NCBI GenBank assembly: GCA_000727475.1
Contig: KL647299.1
Location: 531,461-595,460, forward strand
From: Sarcocystis neurona
Lineage: Eukaryota > Apicomplexa > Conoidasida > Eucoccidiorida > Sarcocystidae
Reading direction: 5' to 3'
Length of the DNA: 64,000 nucleotides
Under the pieces are notes generated by a model that was given only the letters and a program-made list of their open reading frames with translations, did not search any database and was not told the origin of the DNA. Shown piece by piece: positions 46,443 to 59,700 of the stretch (its first letter is position 1; each line of letters starts with the position of its first letter). Both the position numbers and the translations under genes were made by a program.

Positions 46443-47486
46443 GTTGCAAGCGCTCAAATCCTACTTAGTGACGGGTGAACAAATACCACTGTGGATGATG
46501 ATGCCAGCGACACTCGACCGTGTCGAATTATCAACTTGCTCACTCCAGCAGTGTCTGGCCTCCTGAACAAACCCTTCTTAAGTTGGAAATCGCACATTTA
46601 ACCCCAAACCGACACTGCACCTGTTCAACCGAAAAGGACGGGAAGTCGTACGAAGACATACCTTACATGTGTTGTCCCTTTTCTACCACACTGGATACTA
46701 GTTTCTCCTGAACAAACAGCTGGCTCATAGTAAATTCGATTGCTGCAAGCCTTTTCATATTCTACATTTCTGGTAGCAGGCAGGAGCTGTGGAAATATGA
46801 CACTGTCGTGCGAACGACGGATGATCACTGCGCTGGCTTACCCGTTTCAAACGGCACTGGATGGTCTGCGCAGGAATTACCACTTGAAAGTGCACCAGCA
46901 GATGAACGTTCAACCATTCAACAGGACGGGCTTTTCAGTGCTTCGTGCACCCACTTGAAAGATTTGCTGCTGTTGAAAACTGCAGGCCAGCTGGCAGCAG
47001 GCCTAGAAAATCGGCCCAACTTGTCAACTCACTCAAGCAGGCAGAAGGATGTGGCCTACTCTCAACTGCTTGAAGCTCTCACGCAGCGAAGACCCCTCAT
47101 CGTGTTTCCTGGCTCTACCCGCCGAGTGTCGAGTGCTACATGATCAAGAAACAGGTGCCTGTATATCCGTGAGCGAATTCCCGGTCATCTGCTCGAGGAT
47201 GCTTTCGCACAACGGGGGGTCAGAGCACAGCAGGGCCGCTCCAGTACTTTGGGGCTGAGAAGGGGAAGAGGAATGATGATGACCAACCCTGATAGCCTTT
47301 CTTGACGACTCCCGTGTCTCTATGCGTGAAATGGCCTGAGCGCAGATAAATGATTTGAACGTTCCGGTTTTAGCGGAGTGTTTTTCCGTCACACGACAGT
47401 GTCGCCAACAACGCCGCACGGATTAGGATGCCGAGGTCTACCCTTTCTACGGTGCTGCAAAGCTGGTCGTCTACAATATAACGGAT

Positions 47487-50400
47487 ATGGAAGGGGAGTG
47501 TCACTTGTTGCCGCAGAAGTCAGACAGTTCTGTCCCCTCTGCTAGATGCAGTGGTGCGTCACCGATGATAAGCAAAGGCAGAGGAGGAGAAGAGAACAAT
47601 AAACAGCTCACAACGGGTGACAATTCACTCACATTCTCAAATACCAATGAGCAGAAAATTAGCATAAACCGTGCTTTAACAGAGTCCCGAATCCGGAGGA
47701 GGCCCACGACAACGCCCAGAGCGCCGCCAACCAGCAGATTCTTATCAGATCCGATATGTTTAAGACGTGGAGGAGTCCGCTTCCGCACCACTGGTTGTCT
47801 GCAGTTTTCGCCATACACAGAGCGTACCGTTGGTGTCGCGTGTAACTACATACCTACTCCCCAGTCAGATAATCCACTCTTGGACAGCGCCGAAATCGCC
47901 TGGTCACGGTTGCCTGTAACAGTTGAGCTAACGCGGCAGGAAGGCACACAGACCACAAGAAGTGAAGCAGAAAAGTGTCGCGACCGGAAGGTACCGCTGG
48001 CGCAGCTTCGTCGAGGACCTCGCAGGTCTAACTCTGATGGCTTTTTCCGAAAAACGTCGTCAGTAACAACACCTTGTACAACAGCTACGACTGCACCGTT
48101 GCGCACTAGAGGAAAAGATACTTGGTCGTCCGCGAGGAGGGATGCTCGAGGAAAACCTCTGACGGCGGGGACGCCACGCAACTACGCCGCCGGTGGCGAC
48201 GTATGCACAGATTTCGTTGTGCGGCGAAGCTCTTCAAACGAGAAGCCAACCTCTCATCTCTTCTTCAGCAGCGGCTGCGGAAGCAATTATGTATGTAGCT
48301 GTTGCACCCATGAAGAACTTCAGCCAGAAAGAGTTCGGGTGCTAGAGGTGCCGCCGCCCGGTGATACACATTTAGGTAGCGCTGCAAGCGGGCAACCCCT
48401 TAGAGGTCGTGGCAGCCTTGAGAGTATCCCCCTAGGACGCGTAGCCGCACTTAAGACCGAACTGGAGCGCTGGATGCACAAAGAAAAGCAAGTAAGCGCG
48501 CAATACTGCGAGAAGCATGCAAGCTGCTCCCACCGTACTGCCAGCCCCGTCGACAGATATTGCTTCATCTCTGTCGTAAATACCGTATTCAGGACGTGGA
48601 TTAATAGGAGCTGTTCAGCGGTCGACCACTCTATTCCAGGAAGCCTTTGAAGCCAGCCGAGGTGACTGTTCCGATCGTTCGGACAAACGTGACACAACTG
48701 AAGAAAGGAGAGGCTGCAGTCTGTTTGCGCAAAAGAGCGTAGCTCTAAGAAGTATTTTCGAACCTAAACATGCATAATTGGACGCCGTTTCAGGGTACCT
48801 AACATGCTCTGCGGCGTTTTTTGCATTCTCTCTCGCTTGCGGATGCTACAGCGTAGGGGTCGAAATCGAATGAAAACCGCTCAACCTGCTGCCGCGTCCG
48901 GCGCGACCAACGACGAAAAAAAGGTGGTGAGAGAATCCCGTCTGCCTGCCGTCACCGAAGTGCCTGACCCACCCGCGAGCGTCTATATGCACCACGGGAA
49001 TCTGTGTGACGTTTCAAGTTTGCCTCACAAAACGAGACGAAATGCGGCTCACTCAGGTTACACTGTGTAGGGATCGCCAAGACTTAAGAAGGCATCTACG
49101 GGTGCACAACACCGTCATGCAAAAACGTGGCGCCCCATGATGTATTTCATTCGAATGTCTCTTGCGAATTGTCGTCGCCTGTGTTGAGCGGTGCCCCACA
49201 TTGCTGACGATTCGAGTGCCTTTCACGGATTCTCTCCATCTAGGTTGAGCCTATTCCCGTGGCAGGCGTCTGCTCAAGACTACTTCCAAGTACAAAATTT
49301 CTCGGGCGACACCTCCATGCCCACTCGAAGACTGTCGTCAACCAAGCCTGGATGCGAACTGACAGTGCTTTTTTCGTGTGTGCTCATCAATTGGTTCAGT
49401 GGCAGCAAACCTGTTCACGCACGCGAGAAAGCCTACACGAACGAACAGACACGGCAACGTTGATGCCGGGCGTCGACTGCAAAAACGCCAAGGGCGCTTT
49501 ACGGAAACAGTCCGCTCGCGCCACTGAGACTGCTAGTCGACCTGTATTACTCGCGTGCCCATCGTTGCTGACGAGCGTCGAGTGTCTCTCAAGCAGAAAA
49601 GCTGCGGACAATTTTTTCGTACTGTACCGATCGGGTAAGTCTGCACTCGTCTTGTGAGCTCCGCAACAGCTCCTCCTGCGTTATAAGGCCACGTGACTCC
49701 GTGGAGGCGGCCCTGCCAACGTAAAGCTATGCGTGACGAAAGCGTCGCCGCTTCTCTGCGTGTCGGCCTATTCAGAAACCTCACGCTCCAGCGCTTGCCG
49801 ACATTTCGGGTCAGCGCACCCGGCGAATCAATGTTCAGCAAGGAGCGACAATGGAATCTACCACTCTCGGCCTTGCAAAGAAGAAACCGTGTTCAGTAAT
49901 GGAACTAAGCAGACGACCCCCGTCCCGAAAACAAAGACGCTGCGACAGGACACTCAGTGTAATACGTGGTCATCAAAAAAAACGAACGCTGACAGACCAG
50001 ACAAAACTCGACACCGCTGTCGACTGACTCAGGAGCACACTGCGTCGTCACTTGGGAGTGCGAGCCCTGGTGTGGACACTGAACCTCAGAAGGAAATCAC
50101 GCCCGCTTTGGACCTGCAAAATACTCAGGACCTCATACGCCATGAGACAGACGGGTCGCTTTGGACAACACGGGCAGAAACGGAAGAGCACACGGGTGCG
50201 CCTGCAGCGACGCCGCTGACGCTGCAGTCGCATCTAACTGATAGACCCCTAGAAGGCAAGACGATGCCCGTCGAAGAAACCTACGCGCCTCCTTTCAGTC
50301 GTGACGTCCCCGGCGATCAAGAAACCACCACATGCGACTCCCGAGGCTTCAGTCCTCGTCCTTCTGCAGAGAGGTGCTCGACTGATAACCAGCTGCTCTG

Positions 50401-51901
50401 CCTTTCCACAGCAAAGACTCTGGCGCGTCGGCCGCCACACATTCCTCGACTCGAACTAGCCAAGGTACACGAACTACGTGATGCTCTATACCATCCACTG
50501 CTTCTGAGCTCGTCAAGCAAAAATTCCAGGTTTGTGCCGGATTCACGACTGACAAGCTCTAGAAAACCACACGCATATCCTTCGATTCGCACCGAGCATG
50601 ACAGAGAGGCGACTGCAGCCCGGATAGCGAAGGCATATTTTACGATGGATGAAGAGCCTCCTGCTGGAAGGTGTCCGATTGTCAAACTCGTTGAGAGGCC
50701 GGTCAGCCAAGATGGCCTTCGGCAGCGACAGCGATCGTGCTTGTCACAGGGTTTTTGTCTACCAGCACGTTCGCGCGTTGTTCGGTGCAGCCCGAATCTT
50801 TTCACAGCTCGAGTGTGCACCATTCTCAAGAAGCAGCTGCACGCGGAGGACGTGAACGCGGCAGGCACTCGCCAGCATTCTCAGCAGGCATTCAACGCTC
50901 CTAACCCACGAAACGAGAAGAGCATCGCTGCAGACGAGCGTGAAGGGTCTTGTTCACCTGCTGGAAAAGGTGTGGGGAAAGAAGCGGAGAGGGATGAACT
51001 CTTCTGTGCACATCACACGATTCGCAAAATGCTTACACACTACCACCCATCAACCATGTCACAATCAGAACAGTTTTTTGCAGGCTGCTGCAACTTTAAC
51101 ATGCCTTTGACCTCCGACTGGTTTTCACCGACGCGGCCCCCTTCCTCAACTTCTTCGGTGTCACGCTGTTCGGATCCCGCCAACGCAGTGGATACGAAGG
51201 AGGGGGAAGAATTAGGACATTCAGCGCCACTGAAGGGTGAACCAGTAGCCTGTGTACGTTCCACAAGCGTCTGCAACATAAAAGCTCAACATCGACCCTC
51301 GAGGAAATTAGGAGGTCCGCGACTGTGCTGCGGCATTTCCGTGGAGCACTCAAAAAGACGTTGTCATTCAAGCGGGCAAACCTCCGATCAAAACTCCTCC
51401 CGTGCTCTAAATATGCGGTATAAAGTGAGTAACGGTCAACCAAAAGAAAGGACAATCGATCGCGTTGGAAACTCCGGACGCCCTGCAGAGGAATCCGGCA
51501 GGGTGAAACTGTGCGCCACTGAACATATTCTCAACAAAATGTGCGAGGGGTGTAGTGATCGGGTACAAGACAGGTCATTTTGTCACACGCTTGTGCCCGC
51601 GTTCCACCGTCCTCTCCGCGGTGACCACCAGGGTGGGAAGGCCGCGACAAGAGATCACAAGAAACAACAGCCTCCTGCCAACTCGACTGCAGTGACCTTC
51701 TATAAGTACGGGTTTGCGGCCGGAGCGGCGACCTTCATGAAGCGCCGGCGGCTTGCGCTATTGCACCACAAACACAGCGAAACTGGTTATTATTCTGATG
51801 TGGCAGGCAAGTCGTTGAGCGCAGAAAGGCCCTCAGCTCAAGGACAGGGAGGAAGAACACAAATGTCCTCTGCACACTACACGGGGGCAAGCTTTTTCTA
51901 G
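47487..51901 (+). CDS. Orphan low-complexity protein, 4 exons, 1,244 aa
   Basis: Exons 47487-48491, 48852-49064, 49244-49634 and 49776-51901 join with GT-AG sites and exact phase (3,735 nt). ATG 47487 is the first in-frame start after the stop at 47424. The protein is hydrophilic, rich in Ser, Thr, Arg and Pro, and has scattered Cys/His. It has no signal peptide and no obvious transmembrane segment. Exon 1 ends in a short amphipathic helix (LGRVAALKTELERWMHKEKQ). Exon 4 contains ordered-looking patches such as LAKVHELRDALYHPLLLSSS, ATAARIAKAYFTMDEEPP and DELFCAHHTIRKMLTHYHPS. Near the C-terminus is a short segment (FYKYGFAAGAATFMKRRRLA). No domain family is recognised. A scaffold or regulatory role would be a guess. 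Confidence 0.7.
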
Positions 51902-54900
51902 GACAATCCACTTCCAGCGCACCAGCGCTGTGCTGATAACCGGGCGCAGACCCCACGGCTGTCCGATCCGAGCGGAAAATTACGCGAATCAAGAACAGCA
52001 TTTTGTTTTGGTATAACTGCTTCTGTACGTCTGCTCCGGCCTCCCTTTCAGTGAAAATGCAGCCTGCAATTGGGGCGCCTTCACCTGCACAGGTGATGAG
52101 GTCATTTCCGTGTGAAAAGAGCTTCCGTTAAGACACCCAGCTTGACAGGAAAACCGCTGTTTCAAAGGATTGCTCCGTAGTTGCACTTTCGTCAGTACAG
52201 CGTTGTCCGCTACTGAGTGCGTGCGCTGTGATCTGTTACCGGCCCAGCGACTTTGACCGACAGCCGGTGCATTCGCCTTAATGCGTTCTAGTGCACTTTG
52301 CGAAATGTGCGTCAACGCTGTTTCACGTCTTTATTGTATTCAAGGTATTCACTACTTTGACAGAACCCCTGCTAAATGCCTTCCACATGGAAATCTGTCG
52401 TAGGGTGATGCCCCGGAGAAGGCAATCTTAAGTAAGGGATTTTGTAGGGCCTATTATCGCATTGTGAGCTGAGCCATGTCTCACTGCCACGCACCAGCGC
52501 AGCGAGCGAAGCTGCGAAGCGCTTGACTTGCTTAGAGGTATACTTTCCTATTTGTGGCGCTCCGCGGTTTGAACGCCGTCAACGTAAGGCTGCATCCAGT
52601 GTGAAGGCCACCAAAAAATAGTACGCGTGCAAAATGCATCCGCGCGCCAGCGTCGTCTATTCGTCGGCAAACTCCGATGCCAAGCTGGCATCCCAGATAT
52701 CCGGGGTGGCTGAAGCTTACCGCCCCCGTGTTCACTGCTACTACTACTACTACTTACGAAGTCCTTTCGTGTAGTTTCCCTCGACTGTGTGAGCCGCAGA
52801 AGGCCGGCGCAGTGCAAGGATGTAGGATGCACTTCGACTAACGATTTTCGCCATATGCGAGGTACCCGTTCGACGTGTCAGTCCCTCTCGTCTCCCAACT
52901 GTCATGTGCTACGGAACGGCGATACGGAAGTGTTCATCTTGACATAATTAATAGGCAAAAAAAAGACGTTCTATGTTACCGAACATTTTCTTGAGGAGCA
53001 ATGCAAGACCAGGATCCGTAGACAAAACTGACGCAGAGGCGAGCAGTGGTCCGTGAGGTCGTATCGGACCCCTGGCGCAGAAGCATAAAATGGCAACCTT
53101 TCACGGCATCATCCCTCACTAGAAAAATGGACCCAAGAATGTTAGCGCACCTACGTCCACAGAGGAAAACTGACTTAAAGTCGACTCGCTAATGTTAGTG
53201 CACCTAATTCCACCGAGAAAAACTGGCATCCTACCTTTCATCAAGGCCATGGACGATCACCTCGGTACTCCAAGATGCAGAGGCTTTTTGCACGGTATAA
53301 ACTATCACGTGTGTCACAGCCATTTACAGTTAAGATTTCACGCGCCTACGTTGTGCTTTCCACCCACATTACCGCTATCACTGATCGCAACACCGACGCT
53401 TGTGTATAGACATTGACCTCTTTAACAGCAGACAGGGATGCAAGGCACAACACCTCAGCTTTTCCAGTGAAAGTCCGTATGGGTGGGCATGCAGAAAATC
53501 CTAAAAGGCTGTGCAGATAATGAGGTGTTCAAAACGCACGGGGAAATACCAAAATGCAAACGAAGTAGTTTTTCAAGACGTCTCCTCCGTGGTGTTGCTT
53601 GCGAAATCACGTGCCGTTAAGAGACAGAGACAAGGCGCATTAGTATGCCCACAACTGCCTAAACATCGCTGGGTGTCAGATACCACTGTGTTGAGCTGTG
53701 GAGAACCCAAGGGTAGGAGCTCACCTTATAACGTGTAAAACTCCTGCCTTCCTAGTTACTGACAAAGTAGAGGACAACAATACCAGGACAAGTCCGTGAG
53801 TATAACGCAGGCGTTGCGTGGAATGCCGGCGAGCCCGAATTGATCTCTGGGTGGTGTGCGGGAAGCACGTATTAGACAATCATTACGGAATCAGATAGAT
53901 GAAATTATTGTGGACGCACAGATGAATTCCGCGCAGAGTTCAGCCGGTTATTCGAGACACGACGACCTTGTGTCAGCCGTGCGGCACCCGACAGTCCTTT
54001 CGTGCAGATGCAGGAAGTTTTTTAGCGACACCAACTTGCTGCACTCTCTCACACCCCCCTCGGAAATGTCTGGTGTCAGCTGCAGACAAAAGGAGGTTAC
54101 GAATACACTGAAACACAATTGGTTGGAGTACGCAGTCTTCTAATCGCACTGTGTGAACGTGGTATAGACGATATATTATAAAGTCCGCGTATTACACTTA
54201 ACTGCTTTAATTCCAAAGGTGAAAAGATCGTCTACAATAAGACGGACTGGTCCGTCCAATTAAAGAAGGGTGTTCGTCTCGTTGAATTCCATATATATGG
54301 CGTAATATTGCATCTGATCCCTCTCAAGCTTGTCCTGCACGGTGTCACGCGCCTGAGGCTTCGTGTGTGCAACTCCGTGAATTTCGTCGAGTACCTGAAC
54401 CCAGTCTGAGCCGAAAAGGTCTTTCGATATCAAGAATAGGGAGTTCTGGTAATCTGTACTGTCAACTCTCCTGAACTTATGTTGAACGCGGATAATACCG
54501 GCTCACAAGTGCTTTGCAGGAGTAGTGAACATCCGCAGCACCACGGTGCTGTACTCGAAGTCTTTACTGAACCGAACAGGTTACCCAGAATGGATTCTCT
54601 GTCTTGCACACCTGGAGAACTGAACGCGGACGGGCGTGAGCGGCCGTCCACCATCTAGGCTTTCGCCAGCACCGTCTAAACTGTTGACGTGCGCTGTGCA
54701 CCACACTTGCTTGAACAGGCTTGGCGTAGCTCCTGCTGACGCTCTGCTTTCTAGAGCAGGTACGCAGCAAGATATCACCGATGCTTTTATCTGTCGGATG
54801 CGCAGCACCGAAAGGTTCAACACGGGTCTCTGGATAAACCCGGTTCTGCTGTGTGTGCAACCCGTGTTGCCCGGAGGTGCTGCTTCGACTTTGCGATAAC

Positions 54901-56783
54901 CTGTACTGCATACATCCAAGAAGGCATAAAGATGCTTGAATATGTCCAAGAGGCTAAAGAGAAGGTGTCTCCGAATAAAAAACGGCTTAACACAGAGAAG
55001 GGCATGGGCAGCGTGTCTAGTGCGGGGGAGAGTGCTGTTGATTACCTCGAATGATGATGGACGTGCTGCGCATCAAGCCGCCTGCCTCGGGGAAATAATT
55101 GCTTCATTCATTACTGTTGCCGGCAGCACCCTCCTAAGCAAAGTGTCTCAACATCAATGCAGAATGAAACAATGCTGTCATGGCAAAGTCTGCGTACTCG
55201 CGTCTTCGCGCCCCACTGCTTTTGGAAATGTATGCATGTTTGCGAATGCTAGTGCTGCTTCAAATACGTGCGCTGACGTGCATGCACTGATCTGCTAGAG
55301 CACTTCTTATTGCGCAGTTCAGGCGGCAAGGATGGGTCGTTTTACAAGGTACACCTTGTATGCCGAGTACCTCTGTTTTGGCAATGCAAATTCACGCACT
55401 CTGTCAGAGTGCAAACGCTGAAGCCACGTACGCAAATGCAGGTGCACTGGAGCATGTATTGTGTGGCACAGTGAAGCTTTTATATTTGGAATGGACAAGA
55501 GCAGATTGCAAACTCCGTACCCCAAATGAGGCTTCATCCAAGAAACTTTGGGATTCGGGTATTGCCCGGTCCGATCCTGATGGCTGTCTGTAACGTGCAG
55601 TCTGCGGGCTTGCAAGAAAAACGTTCCCCGGAAAAAACAGAATTATGCACTGCTTAAATGCTTTGCTACCATTCGGAGAACCGGGTGACACAATTTCGCT
55701 TCGCACGATAGGTGGGCCGTACCTCGGAGTTCGTGGTCAAGTTGCGGGCTTCCTCAGAAGACGCGTGTACGCTTCCTCGTGCAGTGGTGTTTAATGTTCT
55801 GCATCTCAACTGTCGTTGGTTTATAGTACCCGCCGCTCTGAAAAGGTGTCACGTTTCGCGCAGATTCTCGCCCTGCATATGTATGCTCAAACGACAAGAA
55901 ATCACACGGATGACGTTCGCCTTCATCTTCTCTATATTCCTAAGCGCTTCGCTTCTTGATTGTGCAACGGTGCAGACTTCTGGTGTCTCGCCTATGGTGG
56001 AAAGTATGTCCATGCGAGTGTTGCAATATAAACATCTTGAAGGTGCTCCCGCTGTGGCGACGATTGTGCCATCCACTAAGGACTAAGGAAAGCTGCTGCT
56101 GTGAATTTCACATAGCCGTGATATCACCGACGCAGTGGGGGTATGTCCATCTTCGACACCTGCCCGCGTCAGTCAGTGGACACAAAAACCGGATCACGTG
56201 GACTGCGCAGTCATACCCCAATGTACTTTCTCGGTGTTGAGGTACACGTTTGCAGCGTGTCCTTCAAAAGAACATTTGCGTTCGATAAAGGAGCGTTACC
56301 GTGGAACGTTAGATCATCACGCACGGACAACCCACAAGAACTGAAAGTTAACATAGGATTAAGACGAAGGAGAGTGGCACCTCCTCAAATTCCAAGGTAC
56401 CACAAGAGGGCAAGGGCCTTTGTCGACTACGTCCATATTTTCTGCGGCACGAAAGAAACGAAGCGCGAGTCATGTGAGACACAGGCGTACGGCGCTTTGT
56501 AAGTAATAGTTACTCAGCACACTCAGTGGCAACACCTGCGTTCTTTGTGCAGGCGACGAGGGGGTGTTTCTAAGCACGCGGTTGCGCCGACCCTCCCGCG
56601 GCACACTCTCTCTAGTGCCCATTGCCGTACCGTGCTCTTCGTTGCTTCCACGTGTGAAGGCATCGACGCTGCAAACAACTCTGTTGGTTAGCACTAATTA
56701 AAAACACAGCCCACACATGAGGCAAGCACGACTGGGTTTTCCCAGCACACACCTTGAATAAGGGGATTCTACACAAAGCTGAG
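51902..56783. other. Unresolved stretch between the orphan gene and the cullin gene
   Basis: Several plus-strand frames have some coding texture but no assembled gene. They include 53856-54143, 54851-55054 (TAYIQEGIKMLEYVQEAKEK), 55360-55593 and 56143-56502. A frame from ATG 55910 to 56086 begins with a signal-peptide-like stretch (MTFAFIFSIFLSASLLDC). A (CTA)n run lies at about 52736-52757 and a 53-bp duplication at 53138-53226. Some of these may be 5' exons of the cullin gene or a separate small gene. Confidence 0.4.
53138..53226. repeat. Two-copy 53-bp direct duplication
   Basis: AATGTTAG(C/T)GCACCTA, then a CCAC(A/C)GAG block and AAAACTG, begins at 53138 and again at 53191. Divergence is moderate, and the repeat is noncoding as far as I can see. 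Confidence 0.75.
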
Positions 56784-59700
56784 ATGCGTGAAGGATCTGT
56801 AACAGCCCCACGGGGAAGCCGCGGGAATGAGAAAATTTCACTCCGGACGCGGCATAGCCAGGCTTCGTCGACAGAGCGGGTAACCTATCGTCGAAACCTT
56901 CGGAGTACCGCAGCTAAGTGTGCGGGGCAGTCTAAACATCTGCCCAATGCAAATAGCCCCGAGGGGCTGGGCAACCGAGAGCTCCTTGCCCACGCACCAG
57001 AAGCTTCTACCAATATTTGTGCGCAACTCCAGAACAACATGAAGAATGGTAGAGGACCACCTTCCACGCGACGAGCTAGAGCAGGTGCACGCAACAGGAG
57101 CAGTAGCCTGCTGGCATGCCGCCCTGCCGGGCAAAATCGAAGCGGAAAACAACCTGCTGTGTCGCTCTGTGCACGCAGAGGCGATAGCCACCAGAACACA
57201 GACGAAGGAAATAGCCGGCCCAGATCTTGCACGCAGCAAACTGGCCACCGCTCACCTCTGCGGCGCGGCACAGGTGCTGCTAAGAAGGACTCGCGAAGCG
57301 CTTCACGACACGCAGTAGGCAAACGACAGAGGACTGGCCGTTTTGACAGCGAGAACTGCACTAACGGGCACACTGCGAAGCGGAGGAGATCGTCCTCACT
57401 GGCCGCGTACACACCACTTACCCATACTGACGCTATTCGCCCCACTTCGCCAAAGTCGCTCAGGACGAAGTATCCGCCACTCGAGCTCCCTCCTACACTT
57501 ACGGTCGCAAGAGCCGTGCCAATATCACTTGAAGAAGGGCAAATGAGAGACGAACAATATCGAGGGCCTTTTTCGAGCCGACTGGTTGACGAAGAGACGC
57601 ATGAACTCTTTCAGCAACGGAGGTCGTTGAAAGCTGATTCTACTTGTCCTCCTCTCTTCTCCTTCCACGAGTCCAATCAGCTCCCCGTGAGGACTGAAAA
57701 CGAGCAATGTGGTCAGGGGTCGAGAACATCTGCAGAAATAGCAGAGGTTTCGCGGGCACTTCCAGAACAGACTTGTTTGCCCCGAACTCTCGGACAGCCG
57801 CATCAAGGCTGGAGTCCTGAGCTCTTACAACCTGTGCAGGATATACTTTGGAGTGCAGTCCAGCCACTTGCGGCTAGCCTTGAAGAGTGGACAGAGCGCT
57901 GCGTGATGCTGCATCTCGAAGATTACACACGACGAGGTTACTTCGGCCGGAACATCCGACCCCAGCATCCGAAATACTCAGACGATGTCCTTTTTCCGCT
58001 GGCACCTCGATTACCGCTAGCAAAGCTTTCCGCCGCTTACACCGGTGTGTGCTCCTCGCGGCTATTTTCCAGTTGAGACAAGAGAACACTGAAGTCAGTG
58101 TAGGACGCAGCGACTGCGTTTGTACATCTCGAACTGCACCGTGAAATTGTCTTCCGCCTGTCTAAACACGTCGCCCAAATTCAGCCTCGCTGGTTCCACA
58201 CACTTTAAATATCACCCGATCTACCACGTTGCTCTCCAGCAACGTACACTTGATGCCAGTGATAGTGCTTTATCGAGTGTCGCACCTAAACTTTGGTCAT
58301 GTAAGTATCTTTCGACTTTTTTATGTGTTTTTCTTCAGCCGTTTGGAACTTTGTCATTTACAGTCCCAATGGAGCCGCTCTATGCTATCTGCTCTCGGTC
58401 GCGTGCCTTCATCTATTCGCGCAGCGACTCCTCCGATGCAATCCGTGCATGCAAACACTCGTCCGAAAATTGCTGCTCTCCAGCAAGCAAGGAGACCTGC
58501 GAACATCGTCGTTTTCGAAAGAGAGTTGCGTGGAGCAGAGCGACAACCTTCAATGTCCCGAACTTTCAAGCGATAGCACAGGCGCTTGTCCGACAAGCGC
58601 AGCAACAGTTTCACAGGACGTCAAACAAACTACTGACAAGCCTTGTCCGCGCAGCACACTGCGTACCAGCGCTTCCGACTCCTGCTGCGCGGCCTCTTCT
58701 TTTCACTGCTCTTGTGCCTACGCGCAGAGGGACCGTACGTCAGGAACGCCTGAACAGGAGGGCAAGGCATCCCGATGCAATTCAGTAGCGCGTAACCACA
58801 GCGGTACCGAATGTGTCCAGAACAGCCTAGGACCTTCGGGAAGTTCCCCCTTTCCAGACTTGCAAGTGAAAAGAGACTGCAAACACCGCGTCTGCAGTCC
58901 TTGCGCACAGAAGAATCAGGCCTGGTCTGCCTACGCTGCATACCCACGCTGCTGTAACGCACTGATGCGTCATTTCTGCTCAAGGTGTAACCTAGAAAAA
59001 CCGTCACCCGTATCCGACGCACGAAGTGACCCCAACCTATTAAATAAGACACTAGAAGGTAGCAAAATAGCGTACCCGGTGGAGTACATCACCCGCTTTG
59101 TAGCCTCCTGGAGAACGTACTTGCACTTCGCATCTGCGCTAACGAAAATATTTTCGTCCCTGGACAATGTGGCATCTGAGCAAGTGAAAATGGGGCTTGC
59201 TGAAAGGCAGACGCTACGGATGATGCCTCTCACTGTGGAAGCGGCAAGGAGCAGTTCAATCTATTCAGGTTGTGACACTGGAGATACGATGAAACAAAGT
59301 GATTCGACACGCCGAGTACCGGAGGATACACATTGTACTGCGATAAACAGAATCTGCCCTGTGCAAGCTCGTACTCCAGCTGAATCACTCTTACCCTCTA
59401 GTGCCATGTCCACTACCGTCCAAGACCAGGGCCCAGCTCAAGGAAAGAGCACGAGCAGGAATCTCTGCATTTCTGACACTGTAGTTGCGTGGTTGTGCGA
59501 CACACTCCATTTTCGTGACACAATTAGGAGCATCACAGGAGACTCCCCCGCCGTAAGCATGTGGAGGCCACAAAAATGGGGTGGTAGCGCCAACGGTGAA
59601 CAAGCACAGGGGTCGCGTCCTGTATCCACTATGAAGAAGGCCTGCAGTATACCAGGACCTTTACGCTCTTCTTGCACCAGGTGTTCGCCTGCGCTCGCTG

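Larger units (their letters stand above)
43300..47486. other. Intergenic or unresolved region with local tandem duplications
   Basis: Between the kinesin stop and the next gene I see no protein I can support. Overlapping frames of 90-125 residues occur on both strands (for example plus 45674-46051 and minus 45661-45966). The region's clear structure consists of two diverged tandem duplications (44.79-45.24 kb and 46.33-46.44 kb), reported separately. An in-frame stop at 47424-47426 fixes the left limit of the following gene. Confidence 0.5.
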
